From Xanthoparmelia taractica (lineage: Eukaryota > Ascomycota > Lecanoromycetes > Lecanorales > Parmeliaceae), in NCBI GenBank assembly GCA_033085395.1, contig JANQBS010000135.1, positions 44,683 through 108,682 on the forward strand: a stretch of DNA of 64,000 nt, in the 5' to 3' direction. Below the pieces are notes generated by a model. That model had not been told where the DNA came from and searched no databases. It saw only the letters and a list, made by a program, of their open reading frames with translations. The translations under genes and the position numbers were made by a program. Shown here piece by piece: positions 21,687-32,922 of this stretch (position 1 is the stretch's first letter; the number at the start of each line of letters is the position of its first letter).

Positions 21687-22928
21687 ATGCATATTGTGGT
21701 TTCACTTCAACTCTGGCTTTCCACGCTTCTCGTTGTTCGCGCACTTGTTGTCCAATTTGTACCCGACGGAAAGCCCAATCTCACTGAACCATCTCTTCTA
21801 CCAAGCCAATCGAGCTTGATCCGTCACCTCAATCATACTTGGCTGTCCCCGGGCATATCCGAAAATAAACCGGCGGTCTTTTGCGATGGGGATCAGTATG
21901 GAAGAAATCTGAATGTCGCAGACTGCAGGGATGCCATTACAGGGATCAAACGCAGCAAGCAGCAAGTTCGATTTGGCGAACGCACTCCTGAAACAAGGAC
22001 ATGGGATATCAGCCTTCCGTTTCGACAGATAGGGAGTGAGGATGCCGCTGCAGAGATCCTCTAGTAACGCTACTTTGTCTTCTAACTTGGAAGCAGTACG
22101 GGGACTCTGTACAGTCCAATTGGAGTTAAAGCCTGGCAGGACATCCGCTATTGCTTCCACGTTTGATGTATCCCAAGCTGCCGTCGCCGTATTAGGGAAA
22201 TGCGTTGCAAGATTAGGAAGAAACACGGGTGGAATTGCAATCGACATTGGTGAGTACATGAATAAGCGATCCGATCGCTATAGCATTATAAAGTCCAAAA
22301 CATACTCACACCGGTGTTATCAGGCGGAGACAACAACTTGGGCGTAGTCTTAGCTCCATACGAACCGCATGTGCAGTGCGTCGATGGCTCAATTGGACCA
22401 CCTGGCTCGACGGTTCCTCCTCTCAAGTCTTGCAATGCCGTCGTCGACTTGATGTTTACCTCGAAAGACATAACTTCATTCGGAAAATCAGGCAGTGGCG
22501 CACGTAACATCGTTCCAGGCAGGGATGCATGTAAGGCTCCGTATGCAGTGAACGGGATTCTTGCTTTTGCTGATAGGGTCATGGCAGCTCCGGATCAACT
22601 ATGTGTCTTAGAAGTTGACACCACAGGTCCGGTAGAGAATGTGTCTTGGTATGATATCTGGGCGGCTGTTGTAGCTGTCAATGGGATGTGCGTCAGAGAG
22701 GGAAAGACAGGCAAGGCGACGGGTCTAGGTGAGCTTAGACCATGTCACCAAACGTGTCCTTCTCTGTCGGATTGATTGTGATCTACAGGTGAAAATGGAA
22801 ACCTCTTCATTACGCTGTGGAATCCCAATTCACCGTCCGAGGTTTCAGTACTCCCAGGAAACACACCTGTGCTGGGAGACACCCCACTCTTGGAAGCATC
22901 CGACGAATATCTGTCAACGTCCGCGTAA
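21687..22928 (+). CDS. Secreted cysteine-containing protein, function unknown
   Basis: Exons 21687-22035, 22097-22249, 22324-22728 and 22789-22928 give 348 residues; all introns are GT-AG and the first has a ttctaac branch site. Residues 1-22 are a signal peptide (MHIVVSLQLWLSTLLVVRAL). Motifs after splicing: FCDGDQYGRNLNVADCRDAI, ISLPFRQIGIRGLCTVQLEL, GGDNNLGVVLAPYEPHVQC, VSWYDIWAAVVAVNGMCVR and GENGNLFITLW, with cysteines spaced as in disulfide-bonded extracellular domains. This layout recurs in fungal secreted proteins of unknown function. The gene at 29.8 kb has a similar plan (signal, Asp-x-x-Cys, YxDxW..A..xxxC, I-F-LW), so both may belong to one superfamily. No enzyme motif seen. Confidence 0.75.
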
Positions 22929-24179
22929 CCTGCTGGTTCAGATGAAGATTAATGCGGCGTTTGTTATGTTTCAGTGCTTTGAACCTCGCTGTTGTTGATC
23001 CGATAGCCAGATTCCGTAACTTGCAATAGCTCAAAGGTTCGTATCAAATCAACTATCTCTCACCGCCCTTCATCCATCTACATCTCCAAAGATAATACCT
23101 CTTAACTCCAAGCATTATGCAATCAAAATCCCTTTTTTCGCCATCAATCAAGCAAACCAGGATATCCACACTTGAAAAGGCTCTTTCTTCACTTCCCAAC
23201 CCTTCCTTCATCAACTCCCCTTTCCCTCCAATCCCCAAATATCCACACTCGGCCTTCTGTATACCCATACCTCCCTCGCAAAGCCCGCCCATCACCACCA
23301 CAACTCCCCACGCAACGGGTCCCTAGCGCACACTTGCGGCAGTTATTTGCCCCGGCTCCGCGCCTCTCAGGCCCCTCCTCTCTCCTCCTCATCTCCCAAT
23401 CTCCGGTTCCCATCCCCCGGTCTGGTATGATATATTAACTGCTCGGCTCGCGCCCCTTTCATACTGCAGACTCATTGATAACGAACTGCAACTTTTTTTT
23501 TCGTTGCGAGAGCTCTGGATATCATATCTTCTCTATCGATCGATCGATCGATCGCATCGTACCGGCGTAAGGGTGCGTGAGGTTGGCGAAGAAATCCGCG
23601 GCTTGTGGGTCTTTTGGCACTCTACAGACTATAAAATGGGGCCTGGGTCTTGATTTCACCCTGGCTCAGGCTCTGATATTGCTTGCCATCGTGTTCTGCA
23701 GGGTCTTTTGTTCACGCAATAGATTTGAAGTGAAGGAGCACGGCTTCTTTTTTTTTTTTAGAGATGGAGGGAGGTGCGATAGGTTTTGGGATTTGCTTGG
23801 AGGGGAGGGGTTTGGGTGTTTGGGTTTTGGATAGGATAATATTTGTGTTCGTGGCGATATACTCCTAGATGGGCTGTGTGTGCGGAGAAGTTTCGGTCAG
23901 GAAGGAGAGAGGCTGGGGAGGAGAATTAGAGATGGTCATAGGCAGGGGCTTAGCGAAGGTGTCTGAGGTAGGGTATAGAGGGTATGCTTTGGTGCTACCT
24001 TATGGGCGCATTGATTATCAGTGACGCTAATTTTTAAGAACGCGAGTAAGGGAATACAAGAACGGCTCTTATGACAGGTAGATGCCACACCTTCCTGGCT
24101 GTCCTATCACGGAAAAGAATCCTCATTCTCCATGACTCATGGAGACTGAAGAAACGACGGGGGGGGGGGCATCGTCCCC
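22929..24179. other. Intergenic region with pyrimidine-rich tract and ATCG microsatellite
   Basis: Between convergent genes. 23040-23420 is strongly C/T-rich on the plus strand, like fungal promoters; (ATCG)n lies at about 23535-23554, and short homopolymers at 23490, 23750 and a G11 run near 24160. No coding sequence of known type; an unrecognised short transcript is possible. Confidence 0.45.
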
Positions 24180-27100
24180 TCAGATAATGCCCAAATCGCC
24201 AAACGCCTTCACAACATCATCATCCACATTCTGGACCCATTCCCTCTGAAATGTCTCCATGCCACCACACTTCTCCACAGCGACTGCTAATTTCTCCCGG
24301 ATGAACACCCTCACATCTATCCTATGCACCGGATCTTCGAAATCTAGGACTCGTCTCCGCTCGTCGGCGGGCGCTTCAGGCCCGTCAGGTTTCTGGACGT
24401 CAGGGTCGTTGTAGACGAGGCTGTCCCGGTAGTCCACCTTTCCTTCTTCAAGACTAGCGTCAATCACGATTTCAGTGACAACATCAGTCCATACTGTCAT
24501 GAGGCTCTGTAGGTGGGAAAGTATCCAAGGTTCGCCGGTCCCAAGGAAGGAAGTGAGGGCCAGGCAGTTCAATTTCTTATGGGCAGGATGGCCGATGCTG
24601 TCCATATGAGAGAACCATTCGGCAACAAGCCATTCGGTGACTCGATCCTGGTAGTTGCTGCCGTCCGTTTTGCCACGTTGAAGCGCTACCTCAAGTCCCG
24701 AAAGAAGAAGCGAGGGGCTAGCTACCGCGAGCCGGGCACATATATTAAGGTAGTCTGTCTCCACGATGCCATCGATTGATGGTTTTCTGTTCGGGCCAGT
24801 AGTTTGATGTGCCAGATACGCGTCGTGAAGGCCAGACAACAGGGTAGCCATAAGACTAGACGATACCATCGATTGGGTAAGGTCCGCAACGGCTGACACA
24901 CCACCGAGTCTATCTGCTGACCGAATTAGCAGCTCCACCAGACTAGTCACCGTACCGCTTGCTTCGGGCTTGACGGATCCAAGCAACAAGCTGAAAGGGT
25001 TCAACATGAGAGCGGCGCCTGCGAGAAATTCTGAAGGGATGAGGTGGATGTACAACTCCGTTATCTCCAAGGCCTTGCGGAGTGTCTCTGACCCTACTTC
25101 GAACATAGGGAAGAGGTAGTGAACCAGTGAGACGATCTGCGATGAGGCGGGTGAAGGTGTTTGACTAAGGACTGTTGACCATAATTCTAGGGCATCTTCA
25201 AGTAGATAAACCCTACTATCGGAATTTGGCTCAATGGAAGATTGGATCAAAGGGATGATCAAAGGATGATATCTCCGGGATTCGGCCTGCATTGAGGTTG
25301 CTAGCGCTGACAATATGCCGAGAATGGACTGCTTCATTAGGTACTGTTCACCAGCCTGGTCCCAGAGAGGAGGCAAAAGAGACATGATCTGGTCCGCAAA
25401 CGGAGAAACCTGGGATCGTTAGCATCACTGATAAAACTCTCTGTCATGGCGACATACATGTCGTTCCATCTTTGTGACAATGACACTGATCGTGTTTAGA
25501 AGCGCCAACTTGGTATCTGGAAGCTCCACCTCTTCAATCAGTGCCATCAAGCTGCCTAAGATACTCGGTACATAAGGCACGAAGGGTTCAGCCGCAAACT
25601 CAAATGGGTCAACAACATTCCTTAGCTGCCTTCCAGCAGTGACACGGACAACCTGATCATTCAGTTGATCCCCCTTATTCAGTAAATGCTGAAAAATCTG
25701 GTAGACCAGGGGCCGATTGAGGCCTTCTTTAACAGGAAGCCATTGACCTAGGACGACGGCGGCTCGGCGTCGTAGGATGTTGTACCCAGATTGTGGAATC
25801 TGTACTTCTTCAACCAAGACGTTGTTGAGGAAGTATCCAAAGTCGAAGTCAAGGTTGCGTTCTAATACCGGCGCTGCGAGCCCAATCGCAGCGTAGATGG
25901 AGTCTTTGAGAAGAACGTCTGTGTTTTGCACAGCTTTTGGTTGTTAGCAAAAGACTCCTAGCAGACTCGATGGTACACGTACTGGCTATATTCCTGAAAA
26001 CAGTCAACAATGGCTGCATAAGCACGTCTTTGTAGTGAATCATTAGATCCAAGAATAGCTTCTCAGAACAAGATCGAACGGAGAATTCCCAATCGCTACC
26101 TGCATCCTCCTGGGTCTTCTCCCACTCGTCTGGCTAGAAGAAGATTTCGCGGTTAGCTTTATCTGTTCAAGAAGGATTTTCGAGACATGCAATAAGCGTG
26201 AGGATCGAACCCCCTGTTTGTACATCTCAAGGCTCAAAATCGGATATGAATGAGGGATCAGACATAAGAACACGTACCTCTTCCTCCCACTCCTTTAGAT
26301 CTCGCGTGGTAAAAACGAAAAAACGTGTGACAAGGGTCTCCATCACTTCACGGGCATATTCTTCTGAAAAAAGACCATCCCTCATCGACTCCCTCGATGC
26401 CTTTCGCTCTTCTTTGTCCTCATCCTTCAGGTATCTGAACGTCTGCACGGGATTGAAGACCATCTTCAAGCAAGCTCGAATGAGCAACAACCCTTTCAGT
26501 GTCAGCTTTTCCATCGTTGAGTGACCTTCTTCTTCAGCGTCACCGTCGGAGCCTATCTTTGCCGAGGGGGAAGGGGTCTGCGACCCGAACGTTTCCCCAA
26601 ATTGACAGGCAAGACCCCAATAGGATTTAGCTAGTGCAATGGAATCCGGTAGAAGCGCGTACCCTACGGGATGGGATTTTGCCATATTGACGTGAAGCTT
26701 AGAAATCTGAATGAGGTGCTTTTCGATGGATTTTTTGGGATTAGCCCCCAAAAGGGACGAACTTTCATGGACTAACGCGAGCATCTGCCCGAAATGCATG
26801 ACAAGAATCCTCCAGATGTCTTGAATCTCCGCATGGCGGTTAGGAACATCATAGCCAGAAACCATCAATCGGCGAAGAATTTGTAAAGCAAGAAGACTGA
26901 TTTCGATACTTTCCAAGGCTCCACCCTCATCATCGCCACCTGCTGTAAGGAATGTTATCCATGTCTTGAAACGCCAAACGTAAACGTTACCCACGACTTT
27001 AAGAATACTTGGAGCTGCAGACTGCAGACTTGCCCGAGATCGTTGTAGTTTTGCTGCTGAGAGTTCCTTGATAATATAGAGGAGTATGAGAAGTGTCCGA

Positions 27101-27579
27101 GAAAGGAATACGGCACTCAGAGCACCCGCAGAAGAAAGCTGTAACTGTTCAAGGATTGAGTCCAACACATCGGGCCAGTCGTGAGGATACTCATAACGCG
27201 TTATCTTCGCAATCACAATGCTTATTTGGAGGGCCAACCGGCGATCTGGCTCATTGATACCGCTTTTCAAGGATCTTGAGCGGATAAGGTCCTTTTCATC
27301 TTTTTTGATAGCACTCGTTGCAGTCTTTCGCCAGTACTTGTCTATTCCGTTCTTGAGCTGTATGACGGAAAGGTAGCGGACCTCAAAAGGCAGGGACTTA
27401 TCGAGGAGTAATGACTGTAAAGAGCTGTAGAAACCAGGGAACTTCTCCCAATTTTGCAGCTGTTGTGCACCGCTCTTTATTTGCTGTCGGTCATTCGAGG
27501 ACGCCGATTGCAGCACGTTAAAGAGTGTTTGATCAGTCAAGGGATTTGCTTCCGCAGGTACCTCGATGGCGAAATTCAT
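24180..27579 (-). CDS. KAP120: Importin-beta family karyopherin, Kap120/importin-11 type
   Basis: Exons 27579-26278, 26133-25983, 25933-25458 and 25409-24180 give 1052 residues, the usual Kap120/importin-11 size. The N-terminus has the Ran-binding importin-beta domain: residues about 30-100 include QQLQNWEKFPGFYSSLQ and FEVRYLSVIQLKNGIDKYW, followed by PHDWPDVLDSILEQL. The rest is a series of amphipathic HEAT-like helices ending in an acidic-rich tail. Such karyopherins carry cargo through nuclear pores under RanGTP control; yeast Kap120 carries ribosome-biogenesis factors such as Rpf1. Splices restore WEEEPDEWEKTQED and NTISVIVTKMERHVSPFADQ. It is divergent from pex2 with 290 bp between the starts. 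Confidence 0.88.
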
Positions 27580-27869
27580 CCTTCCCTGTAGGCGTTGATA
27601 CTTAACGGTCCGAAAGAGACTCTTTTAGACCATTCAAGGATAAGAAGGCCGTTTTGGCCTCATTCACCATGGTTTTACCTCATCTGTTGACTATGTATTT
27701 ATGCTTGTCAGTTATATAATGTACGAGTACGTATATCTTATACCGAATTGTGCCGCACCCGCGCTAAGCGACTTGGGCCCCGCCGTGAAGATATGTTGCC
27801 CGTCATGTCACTCTGCAACAGGTGTATCTTGAATAATCGCGTACGATCACTCCGTGAAATGCTCCTGGG
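27580..27869. promoter_or_regulatory. Bidirectional promoter, Kap120 / pex2
   Basis: The two start codons lie 290 bp apart on opposite strands, so both promoters must share this stretch. A tatgtatttatgc / gttatataatg A/T-rich core lies at about 27690-27720. No specific operator recognised. Confidence 0.6.
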
Positions 27870-29392
27870 ATGGCATCTATAGACTTCGCTGCTGCTCAGC
27901 AGCGGGTAAAGGAGCGCCGCCGGCTTAATGCAGCTGTAGCACGAACGCGTTCCCTAGCACAACGAAATTTGCAGGCCTCGAACGCGTTGACCCGATTACC
28001 TTTTCCTCTCAACAGCTTAGCGCAACAGGTTTTGCCAGTCTGGGATGCTGTAAAGGGAAGAGAAGGAACGAAGCCGGCATATCGAGTGGGTCAGGTAGAT
28101 GCGGAATTGCTTGATGAAGAACTTCTTGAGCTGCTCAAAGGTCAGGTTGGGGAAGGCCTGAAGTTCTTTGGTGTACGCTTCACCATTTTCGCCGCCACGA
28201 GCGTTGAGGCTTACGAACAACAGTCGCACATCAGAGAGGATTGGTCTCCAGAGATTCTACTGACCCTGAGAACCGTTCTCTTCAAACTGTCTATCTGGGA
28301 CCACAACGCTTCGTACGGTGCTGCTCTACAGAACCTTCGGTATACAGATGCTCGGCATCAAGGACCTGTGCCTGCAACTCCAACCAGATGGCAAAAAGGG
28401 CTATATGGGGCTCTCACTATTGGTGGCCGATACGGGTGGACGAAATGGGAGGACTGGCTTGCCGACCGTGAGGGAGGCTACGAAGAAGTACCCCGAGGTT
28501 CGCCACGATGTGTATCTATGAGCATACTGACCGCTTCTAGCCAAGTGCAGACGTCCGAATGCTCTCCCGAATATCCTCTATAGCCTCAACGACCCATTCA
28601 ATTGCAGCTTTTGCTTCATTTCTCGTCTTCTTGGTCAACGGGCGATACAGAACATTGCTCGATCGTATCCTACGTCTCCGCCTTACTCCTCCCAGCAGCC
28701 AAGTAAGCCGAGAAGTCAGCTTCGAATATCTCAACCGCCAGCTAGTCTGGCACGCTTTCACGGAATTCCTTCTCTTCCTCCTCCCTCTGGTTGGCATAAG
28801 TCGATGGAAAAGATGGCTTTCACGAGCTTGGCGCAAGACGAAAGCTCTAATAAAAGGTGATACGGGCGATGAGGATAACGCCAGCCCCGTGGGGGAGCTC
28901 GCCTTTCTTCCCAAGCGTACTTGCGCGATCTGCTACCAGGATCAGAATCCTACATCGACCTCTGAGAACGAAATTATGGCCGTTTCAGGAGTTTCTGGAG
29001 GAGTTGTTGGCTCGGCTCAAACCGACATTACTAATCCTTACGAAACAATACCATGCGGTTGCATCTACTGCTTCGTCTGCATTGCTAAAATGCTAGAGGC
29101 AGAGGAAGGCGAAGGCTGGACCTGCCTTCGTTGTGGGGAGCGGGTTAAAGAATGTAGACCGTGGGCAGGGGATGTCTTGGAAGAATCTTGCTCGACTCTG
29201 AATAAGAAGACTGTAAGCTTTTCGGATAGTAACGGTAGGCGAGAGACACAAGATTCATCATACTGTCAACATATAGGGCTATGCAATGGGACCGCACAAC
29301 AGCCCGAACATGACCGTGGATCCGGACAAGTAGAAAAGCTCGACACTCGTCTTGGTGAGTCTCAAGATTGGTCGCGCGAAGACTCGGATTGA
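27870..29392 (+). CDS. PEX2: Peroxisome biogenesis RING protein Pex2
   Basis: Two exons (27870-28487, 28541-29392; 53 bp intron with actgac branch) give 489 residues. Pex2 is one of three membrane RING ubiquitin ligases (with Pex10, Pex12) that ubiquitinate the Pex5 import receptor for recycling. The Pex2/12 N-terminal domain covers about residues 45-310, with LFKLSIWDHNASYGAALQNL, TRWQKGLYGALTIGGRYGW and hydrophobic segments (AAFASFLVFLVNG, FLLFLLPLVGIS). The C-terminal RING runs about residues 334-404: CAIC, then CGCIYCFVC and CLRC. The tail after residue 410 is Ser-rich and disordered. Length and motif order match fungal Pex2. Confidence 0.93.
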
Positions 29393-29779
29393 TACTAGGA
29401 CCAATCGATAATGCCTCATCGGCGTGACCGTTCCCCACAGCCGCCTCCCGTGGGGATACGCCATAAACCGACAAGATGCGCCGCGAACCTAAATAGAAAC
29501 CTTACAGGGTGGTCCTGCGATATCCGCAGATCTGGCATAGCCCGTTTTATCCTACCTGCGCGGTTACCGGAAATATGCATGCCCGAGGGTTATTTCTGTG
29601 CGCATATGAGCCTGGGCGTTGGGGGTGAGACCTTATGAGTTCCTTACGTCCCACATGGAGATCTGGAAGCCCATGTCTTAACAGGGCAGGTCCAGTCAGT
29701 TCTTTATAAAATAAGAGGTTAACTGTATTGTAACGTAACGGGCCGAATACGTCAGCTAATACACTTGCCAGGCACATTA
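29393..29779. promoter_or_regulatory. Intergenic region upstream of secreted-protein gene
   Basis: 387 bp between two plus-strand genes. Nothing specific seen apart from a few A/T-rich patches near 29700-29740. Confidence 0.4.
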
Positions 29780-30671
29780 ATGACACAGTATCATCGTGTC
29801 TTCCTCTCGCTCCTTCTGGTCATCTCACCGTGCCTCATCAGTGGTGCGCCGACCTCGGCCTCCATATCATTGCCAAAAGATGACGCTCTCTCCACCTACT
29901 ACTGCACTGATTACCCTGCGTGGAATGGACCTTCCTTCAATCCCAGGCATTGTGCAACTGCGGTATCACAGTTCTATCTTGAAGTATTTGAGCACGGAGA
30001 CATGCTTTTCGAGTTTCGAGTCATCGGTGGCCGTGCTCAATCACGCTATCCCCCGCAAAGGACGCCACAGAGATTTACATTTGGTGAGTTACCGTATGAA
30101 TTCGTCAAACATTTGGCCGAAAAATGGCGAAGTGCATTTGCTGCAATGCATTGCAGTAGATGGCTGATTTGGAGCAATCTTTGACAGAGACATGCACGAT
30201 GGCAATCGTCATGCTTGCCGCTTTCCACCCCGAAGGACTCCCAGGTGTTCCACCGTCAAGAGTCTTCGCTCCGACGGATGTGGCTTCGTACAATGATGCG
30301 TGGAATGCAGTCAAGCAAGTGATGAACAACTGCATATCAAAGTATCTTGCAGTCAATGAGACAGTACCGGAGAGTGGGGGAGGGATGAAATTTATTAGTC
30401 AGACAGGATGGGGCGAATTCGGTACGCTGCATCTGCATCTACAGAAATCATGCTGCAAGTCGGTTGCTAACATGGGAAATGTGGTACAGGACATAAAGGC
30501 GATATCGGTGTCTTCCTGTGGGATACAAGGTCAAGAGCAAATCAGAAGATATATGGTGTCAACTTCGCAGCTGACGGCCTTCGATCGAACTCCGCGCCGC
30601 TGCAATTGATGAATTCAACTCAACCAGGATCGCTGGGGCTGCGGGAAAGATCTTTGCTAAACATCGCTTAG
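29780..30671 (+). CDS. Secreted cysteine-containing protein; exon 1/2 junction uncertain
   Basis: The ATG at 29780 opens a signal peptide (MTQYHRVFLSLLLVISPCLISGAP). Exon 1 encodes YYCTDYPAWN, NPRHCATAVSQFYLEVFEHGD and a PPQRTPQRFTF end. A later exon (30160-30421) has ETCTMAIVMLAAF and TDVASYNDAWNAVKQVMNNC; it splices (30422-30489, ttgctaac branch) to 30490-30671, giving GEFGHKGDIGVFLWDT. The strong gtgagt donor at 30084 gives the wrong phase for the next exon; a gtcaaa donor at 30104 with acceptor tag at 30159 keeps the frame. Either that weaker donor is used or there is a 1-nt indel and the gene is damaged. The product is extracellular, function unknown, and similar in plan to the 21.7 kb gene. 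Confidence 0.6.
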
Positions 30672-31366
30672 AGGAGTTCCGCGCACATAAGGTACAAGTA
30701 TACTTGAACCAAATCTCAAGCTATGCCGATCCGGGCCTTATCACCCGGTCAAGTCGCGCTCCAATAAGACCACATTCCTCTTCAGACGACACCGAAATGA
30801 CCCTGCATATGTATAGCGTCTTGACACTGCCTAGCAACCAATCAACCAATATCACTCAATTCCGTTTCTGCCAATAAGTCTAATTAGAACAATATAGGCA
30901 TCGTTCCAACAACTCGTTGCATCTGCCGTCTTCGACTATCTTTTTCGAAGAGCGCCTTGAAATACTCCCAATGGATTGGAAAGTTCTGAAACAGATATGC
31001 TCCACCACGAAAGTGTCCAAAGCAACTGTATTAGGAATAGGAAGTATCTTTGCGATTTCTGTACCGAACATGAACCTTTGAGTTGTTCTATTGGTCTCAT
31101 TTGAAGGAACTCGTCTGAATACTCTCATTGCGGTTGTGTCACAAACCGTTTTCACTGCTTAATTCTCGGTTCCACTTGACGTTTTTCACCTTCACTAATA
31201 CGCCATCCTTTCAAGCGTATATTGTAATCTTGGGCCCCTCGGCTTTTGATTTCGCGCCTCGGTCCTTTCAAGGCGCGACGCAAATCCGTTGCTTCTCATT
31301 CAAGCAGCTTTGCTTCCATCTGTCTTACCACCTGATATGATCTGTAAGACTTGACAGACTTCACCC
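30672..31366. other. Intergenic region
   Basis: About 700 bp between plus-strand genes. Short open frames only; no domain or RNA gene seen. It should contain the promoter of the FAD monooxygenase. Confidence 0.45.
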
Positions 31367-32922
31367 ATGGCGGCGCCCAACGACAGGTCCAATTTCCATG
31401 TTTTGATCATCGGAGCAGGTTCTGTAGGACTGCTCATAGCGCAGAGACTCAAGTCTCTAGAAATCAAGTGCACAGTATTCGAGCGAGAAAACTTCCTCAA
31501 CGAGCGCTCGCGCGACTGGAGCTATGGCTTGTACTGGGCGCAGAGCTGGCTCAGGGAGTGCCTCCCTGATGCGCTTCACGGCAGGTTGAACGCCGCACAG
31601 GTCGACCCCACTCGATCTCCAAGCCCGAGCGATAATCTCCGGCTCCTGAATGGGAAGACAGCTGAACAGTTCACCCGTGTGCCCACGCCGAACTTGTATC
31701 GCTTGAGGAGATCGCAATTCAGGGTTCTGTTGGCTGAAGGGATCAATGTCCAGGTCTTGCACCCCTTTCTCCATGACATCAAGTGTCAATCTGCATTTGC
31801 AATGTACTTATCAAATGTCTACTGTAGTGTGGCAAGAGACTTAGCACCATCTCCAAAAACGCTCACGCAGAAGATGCAACAGTCACAGCAACCTTTGAGG
31901 ACGGCTCCACGGCTACAGGCAACCTCCTAGTCGGCGCAGATGGCGCAAAGTCTACAGTCAGAACTTATCTCCTCGGCCCGGAAACCGCCGCCTTGCAGCC
32001 GCTTCCCCTGATGGGCTTGCATGCCACGTACATCTTACCGCCGGATATCGCCAACAAGATGGCCGCGGAGCTCCAAGTCCAGGTTTCCATCCTCGCATAT
32101 CATCCCGCCAGATGTTGTGGCTTTTTTCCCAGTACGTCATCGTCTTTTTATCTTTCTGCTTCTACTTTTATCCATATCTGTCAATGAGCTCCTTCCTAGA
32201 CGAGACACGACATTTGCTTCCTACTTACCTACTTCATTATTTACTTACGATTAAAACCCAAAGTCCACATCGTCCCCGATACCCAGCAGCCGGAAACCTG
32301 GACCTGGTCCCCCACGCTAACGTTTCGCCGTGAAACCGAGAGCGGCTACGAGGGCTTGAGCACCCCTGAGGAAATCAGACGCGTTTGGGATCAGTACGCG
32401 GAGGATTTCGCGGAACCGTTCCGTTTGGCGTTGCTTGCGTTGCCGGGGGACGCGCACATTTGGTGCGAGAGGCTGGCGCAGTGGCCGAGTGTGAGGTGGG
32501 AGGGGGAGGGGAAGGGGAGCGGGGGGAGAGTCACGTTGGCGGGGGATGCGGCGCATCCGATGACTTATCGTGAGTTGGTTACGTTTGCTCGCTGTCCGCC
32601 CTTCGGATTCTTCCTCTTTCTTTTTTTTTTTCTTCTGCGAGGACTAATCTACCACGCAACCCACACAGATCGCGGCCAAGGCCTCAACAACGCCGTCCAC
32701 GACGCCTGCACTCTCTCCCGCGCCATCGACGAGCATCTTTCCGACGTCGGGACACCGCTAGTGCATGTCATGGAGGCGTATGAGGCTGAGCTTGTGGAGA
32801 GGGGGAGGGAGGCTGTGATTTCGTCCGGGCAGAATTCCTTGATGATTCATGATTGGGATCGGTTGATGGATGCGCAGATTTTTAAGCAGGGGATTGTGGG
32901 GGGTACGAAGAGGGAGGGGTAG
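31367..32922 (+). CDS. FAD-dependent monooxygenase
   Basis: Exons 31367-31753, 31828-32131, 32264-32569 and 32669-32922 give 416 residues. This is a class A flavoprotein hydroxylase of the FAD_binding_3 type, which uses NAD(P)H and O2 to hydroxylate or epoxidise small substrates. The Rossmann GxGxxG is at residues 13-22 (VLIIGAGSVGL). The DG motif is LLVGADGAKSTVR and the second FAD motif is VTLAGDAAHPMTYHRGQGLNNAVHDA, which only forms after the last splice. No membrane segment. The intron 1 donor (gtcttg) is weak. Substrate unknown; it lies 12 kb from the PKS-NRPS with housekeeping-type genes on its other side, so pathway membership is unproven. Confidence 0.85.

Noticed and set aside
26180..26215. 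tRNA T-arm-like word (ggatcgaacccc)
   Set aside because: It lies in intron 1 of the importin gene and no acceptor stem, anticodon arm or D-arm could be paired around it.
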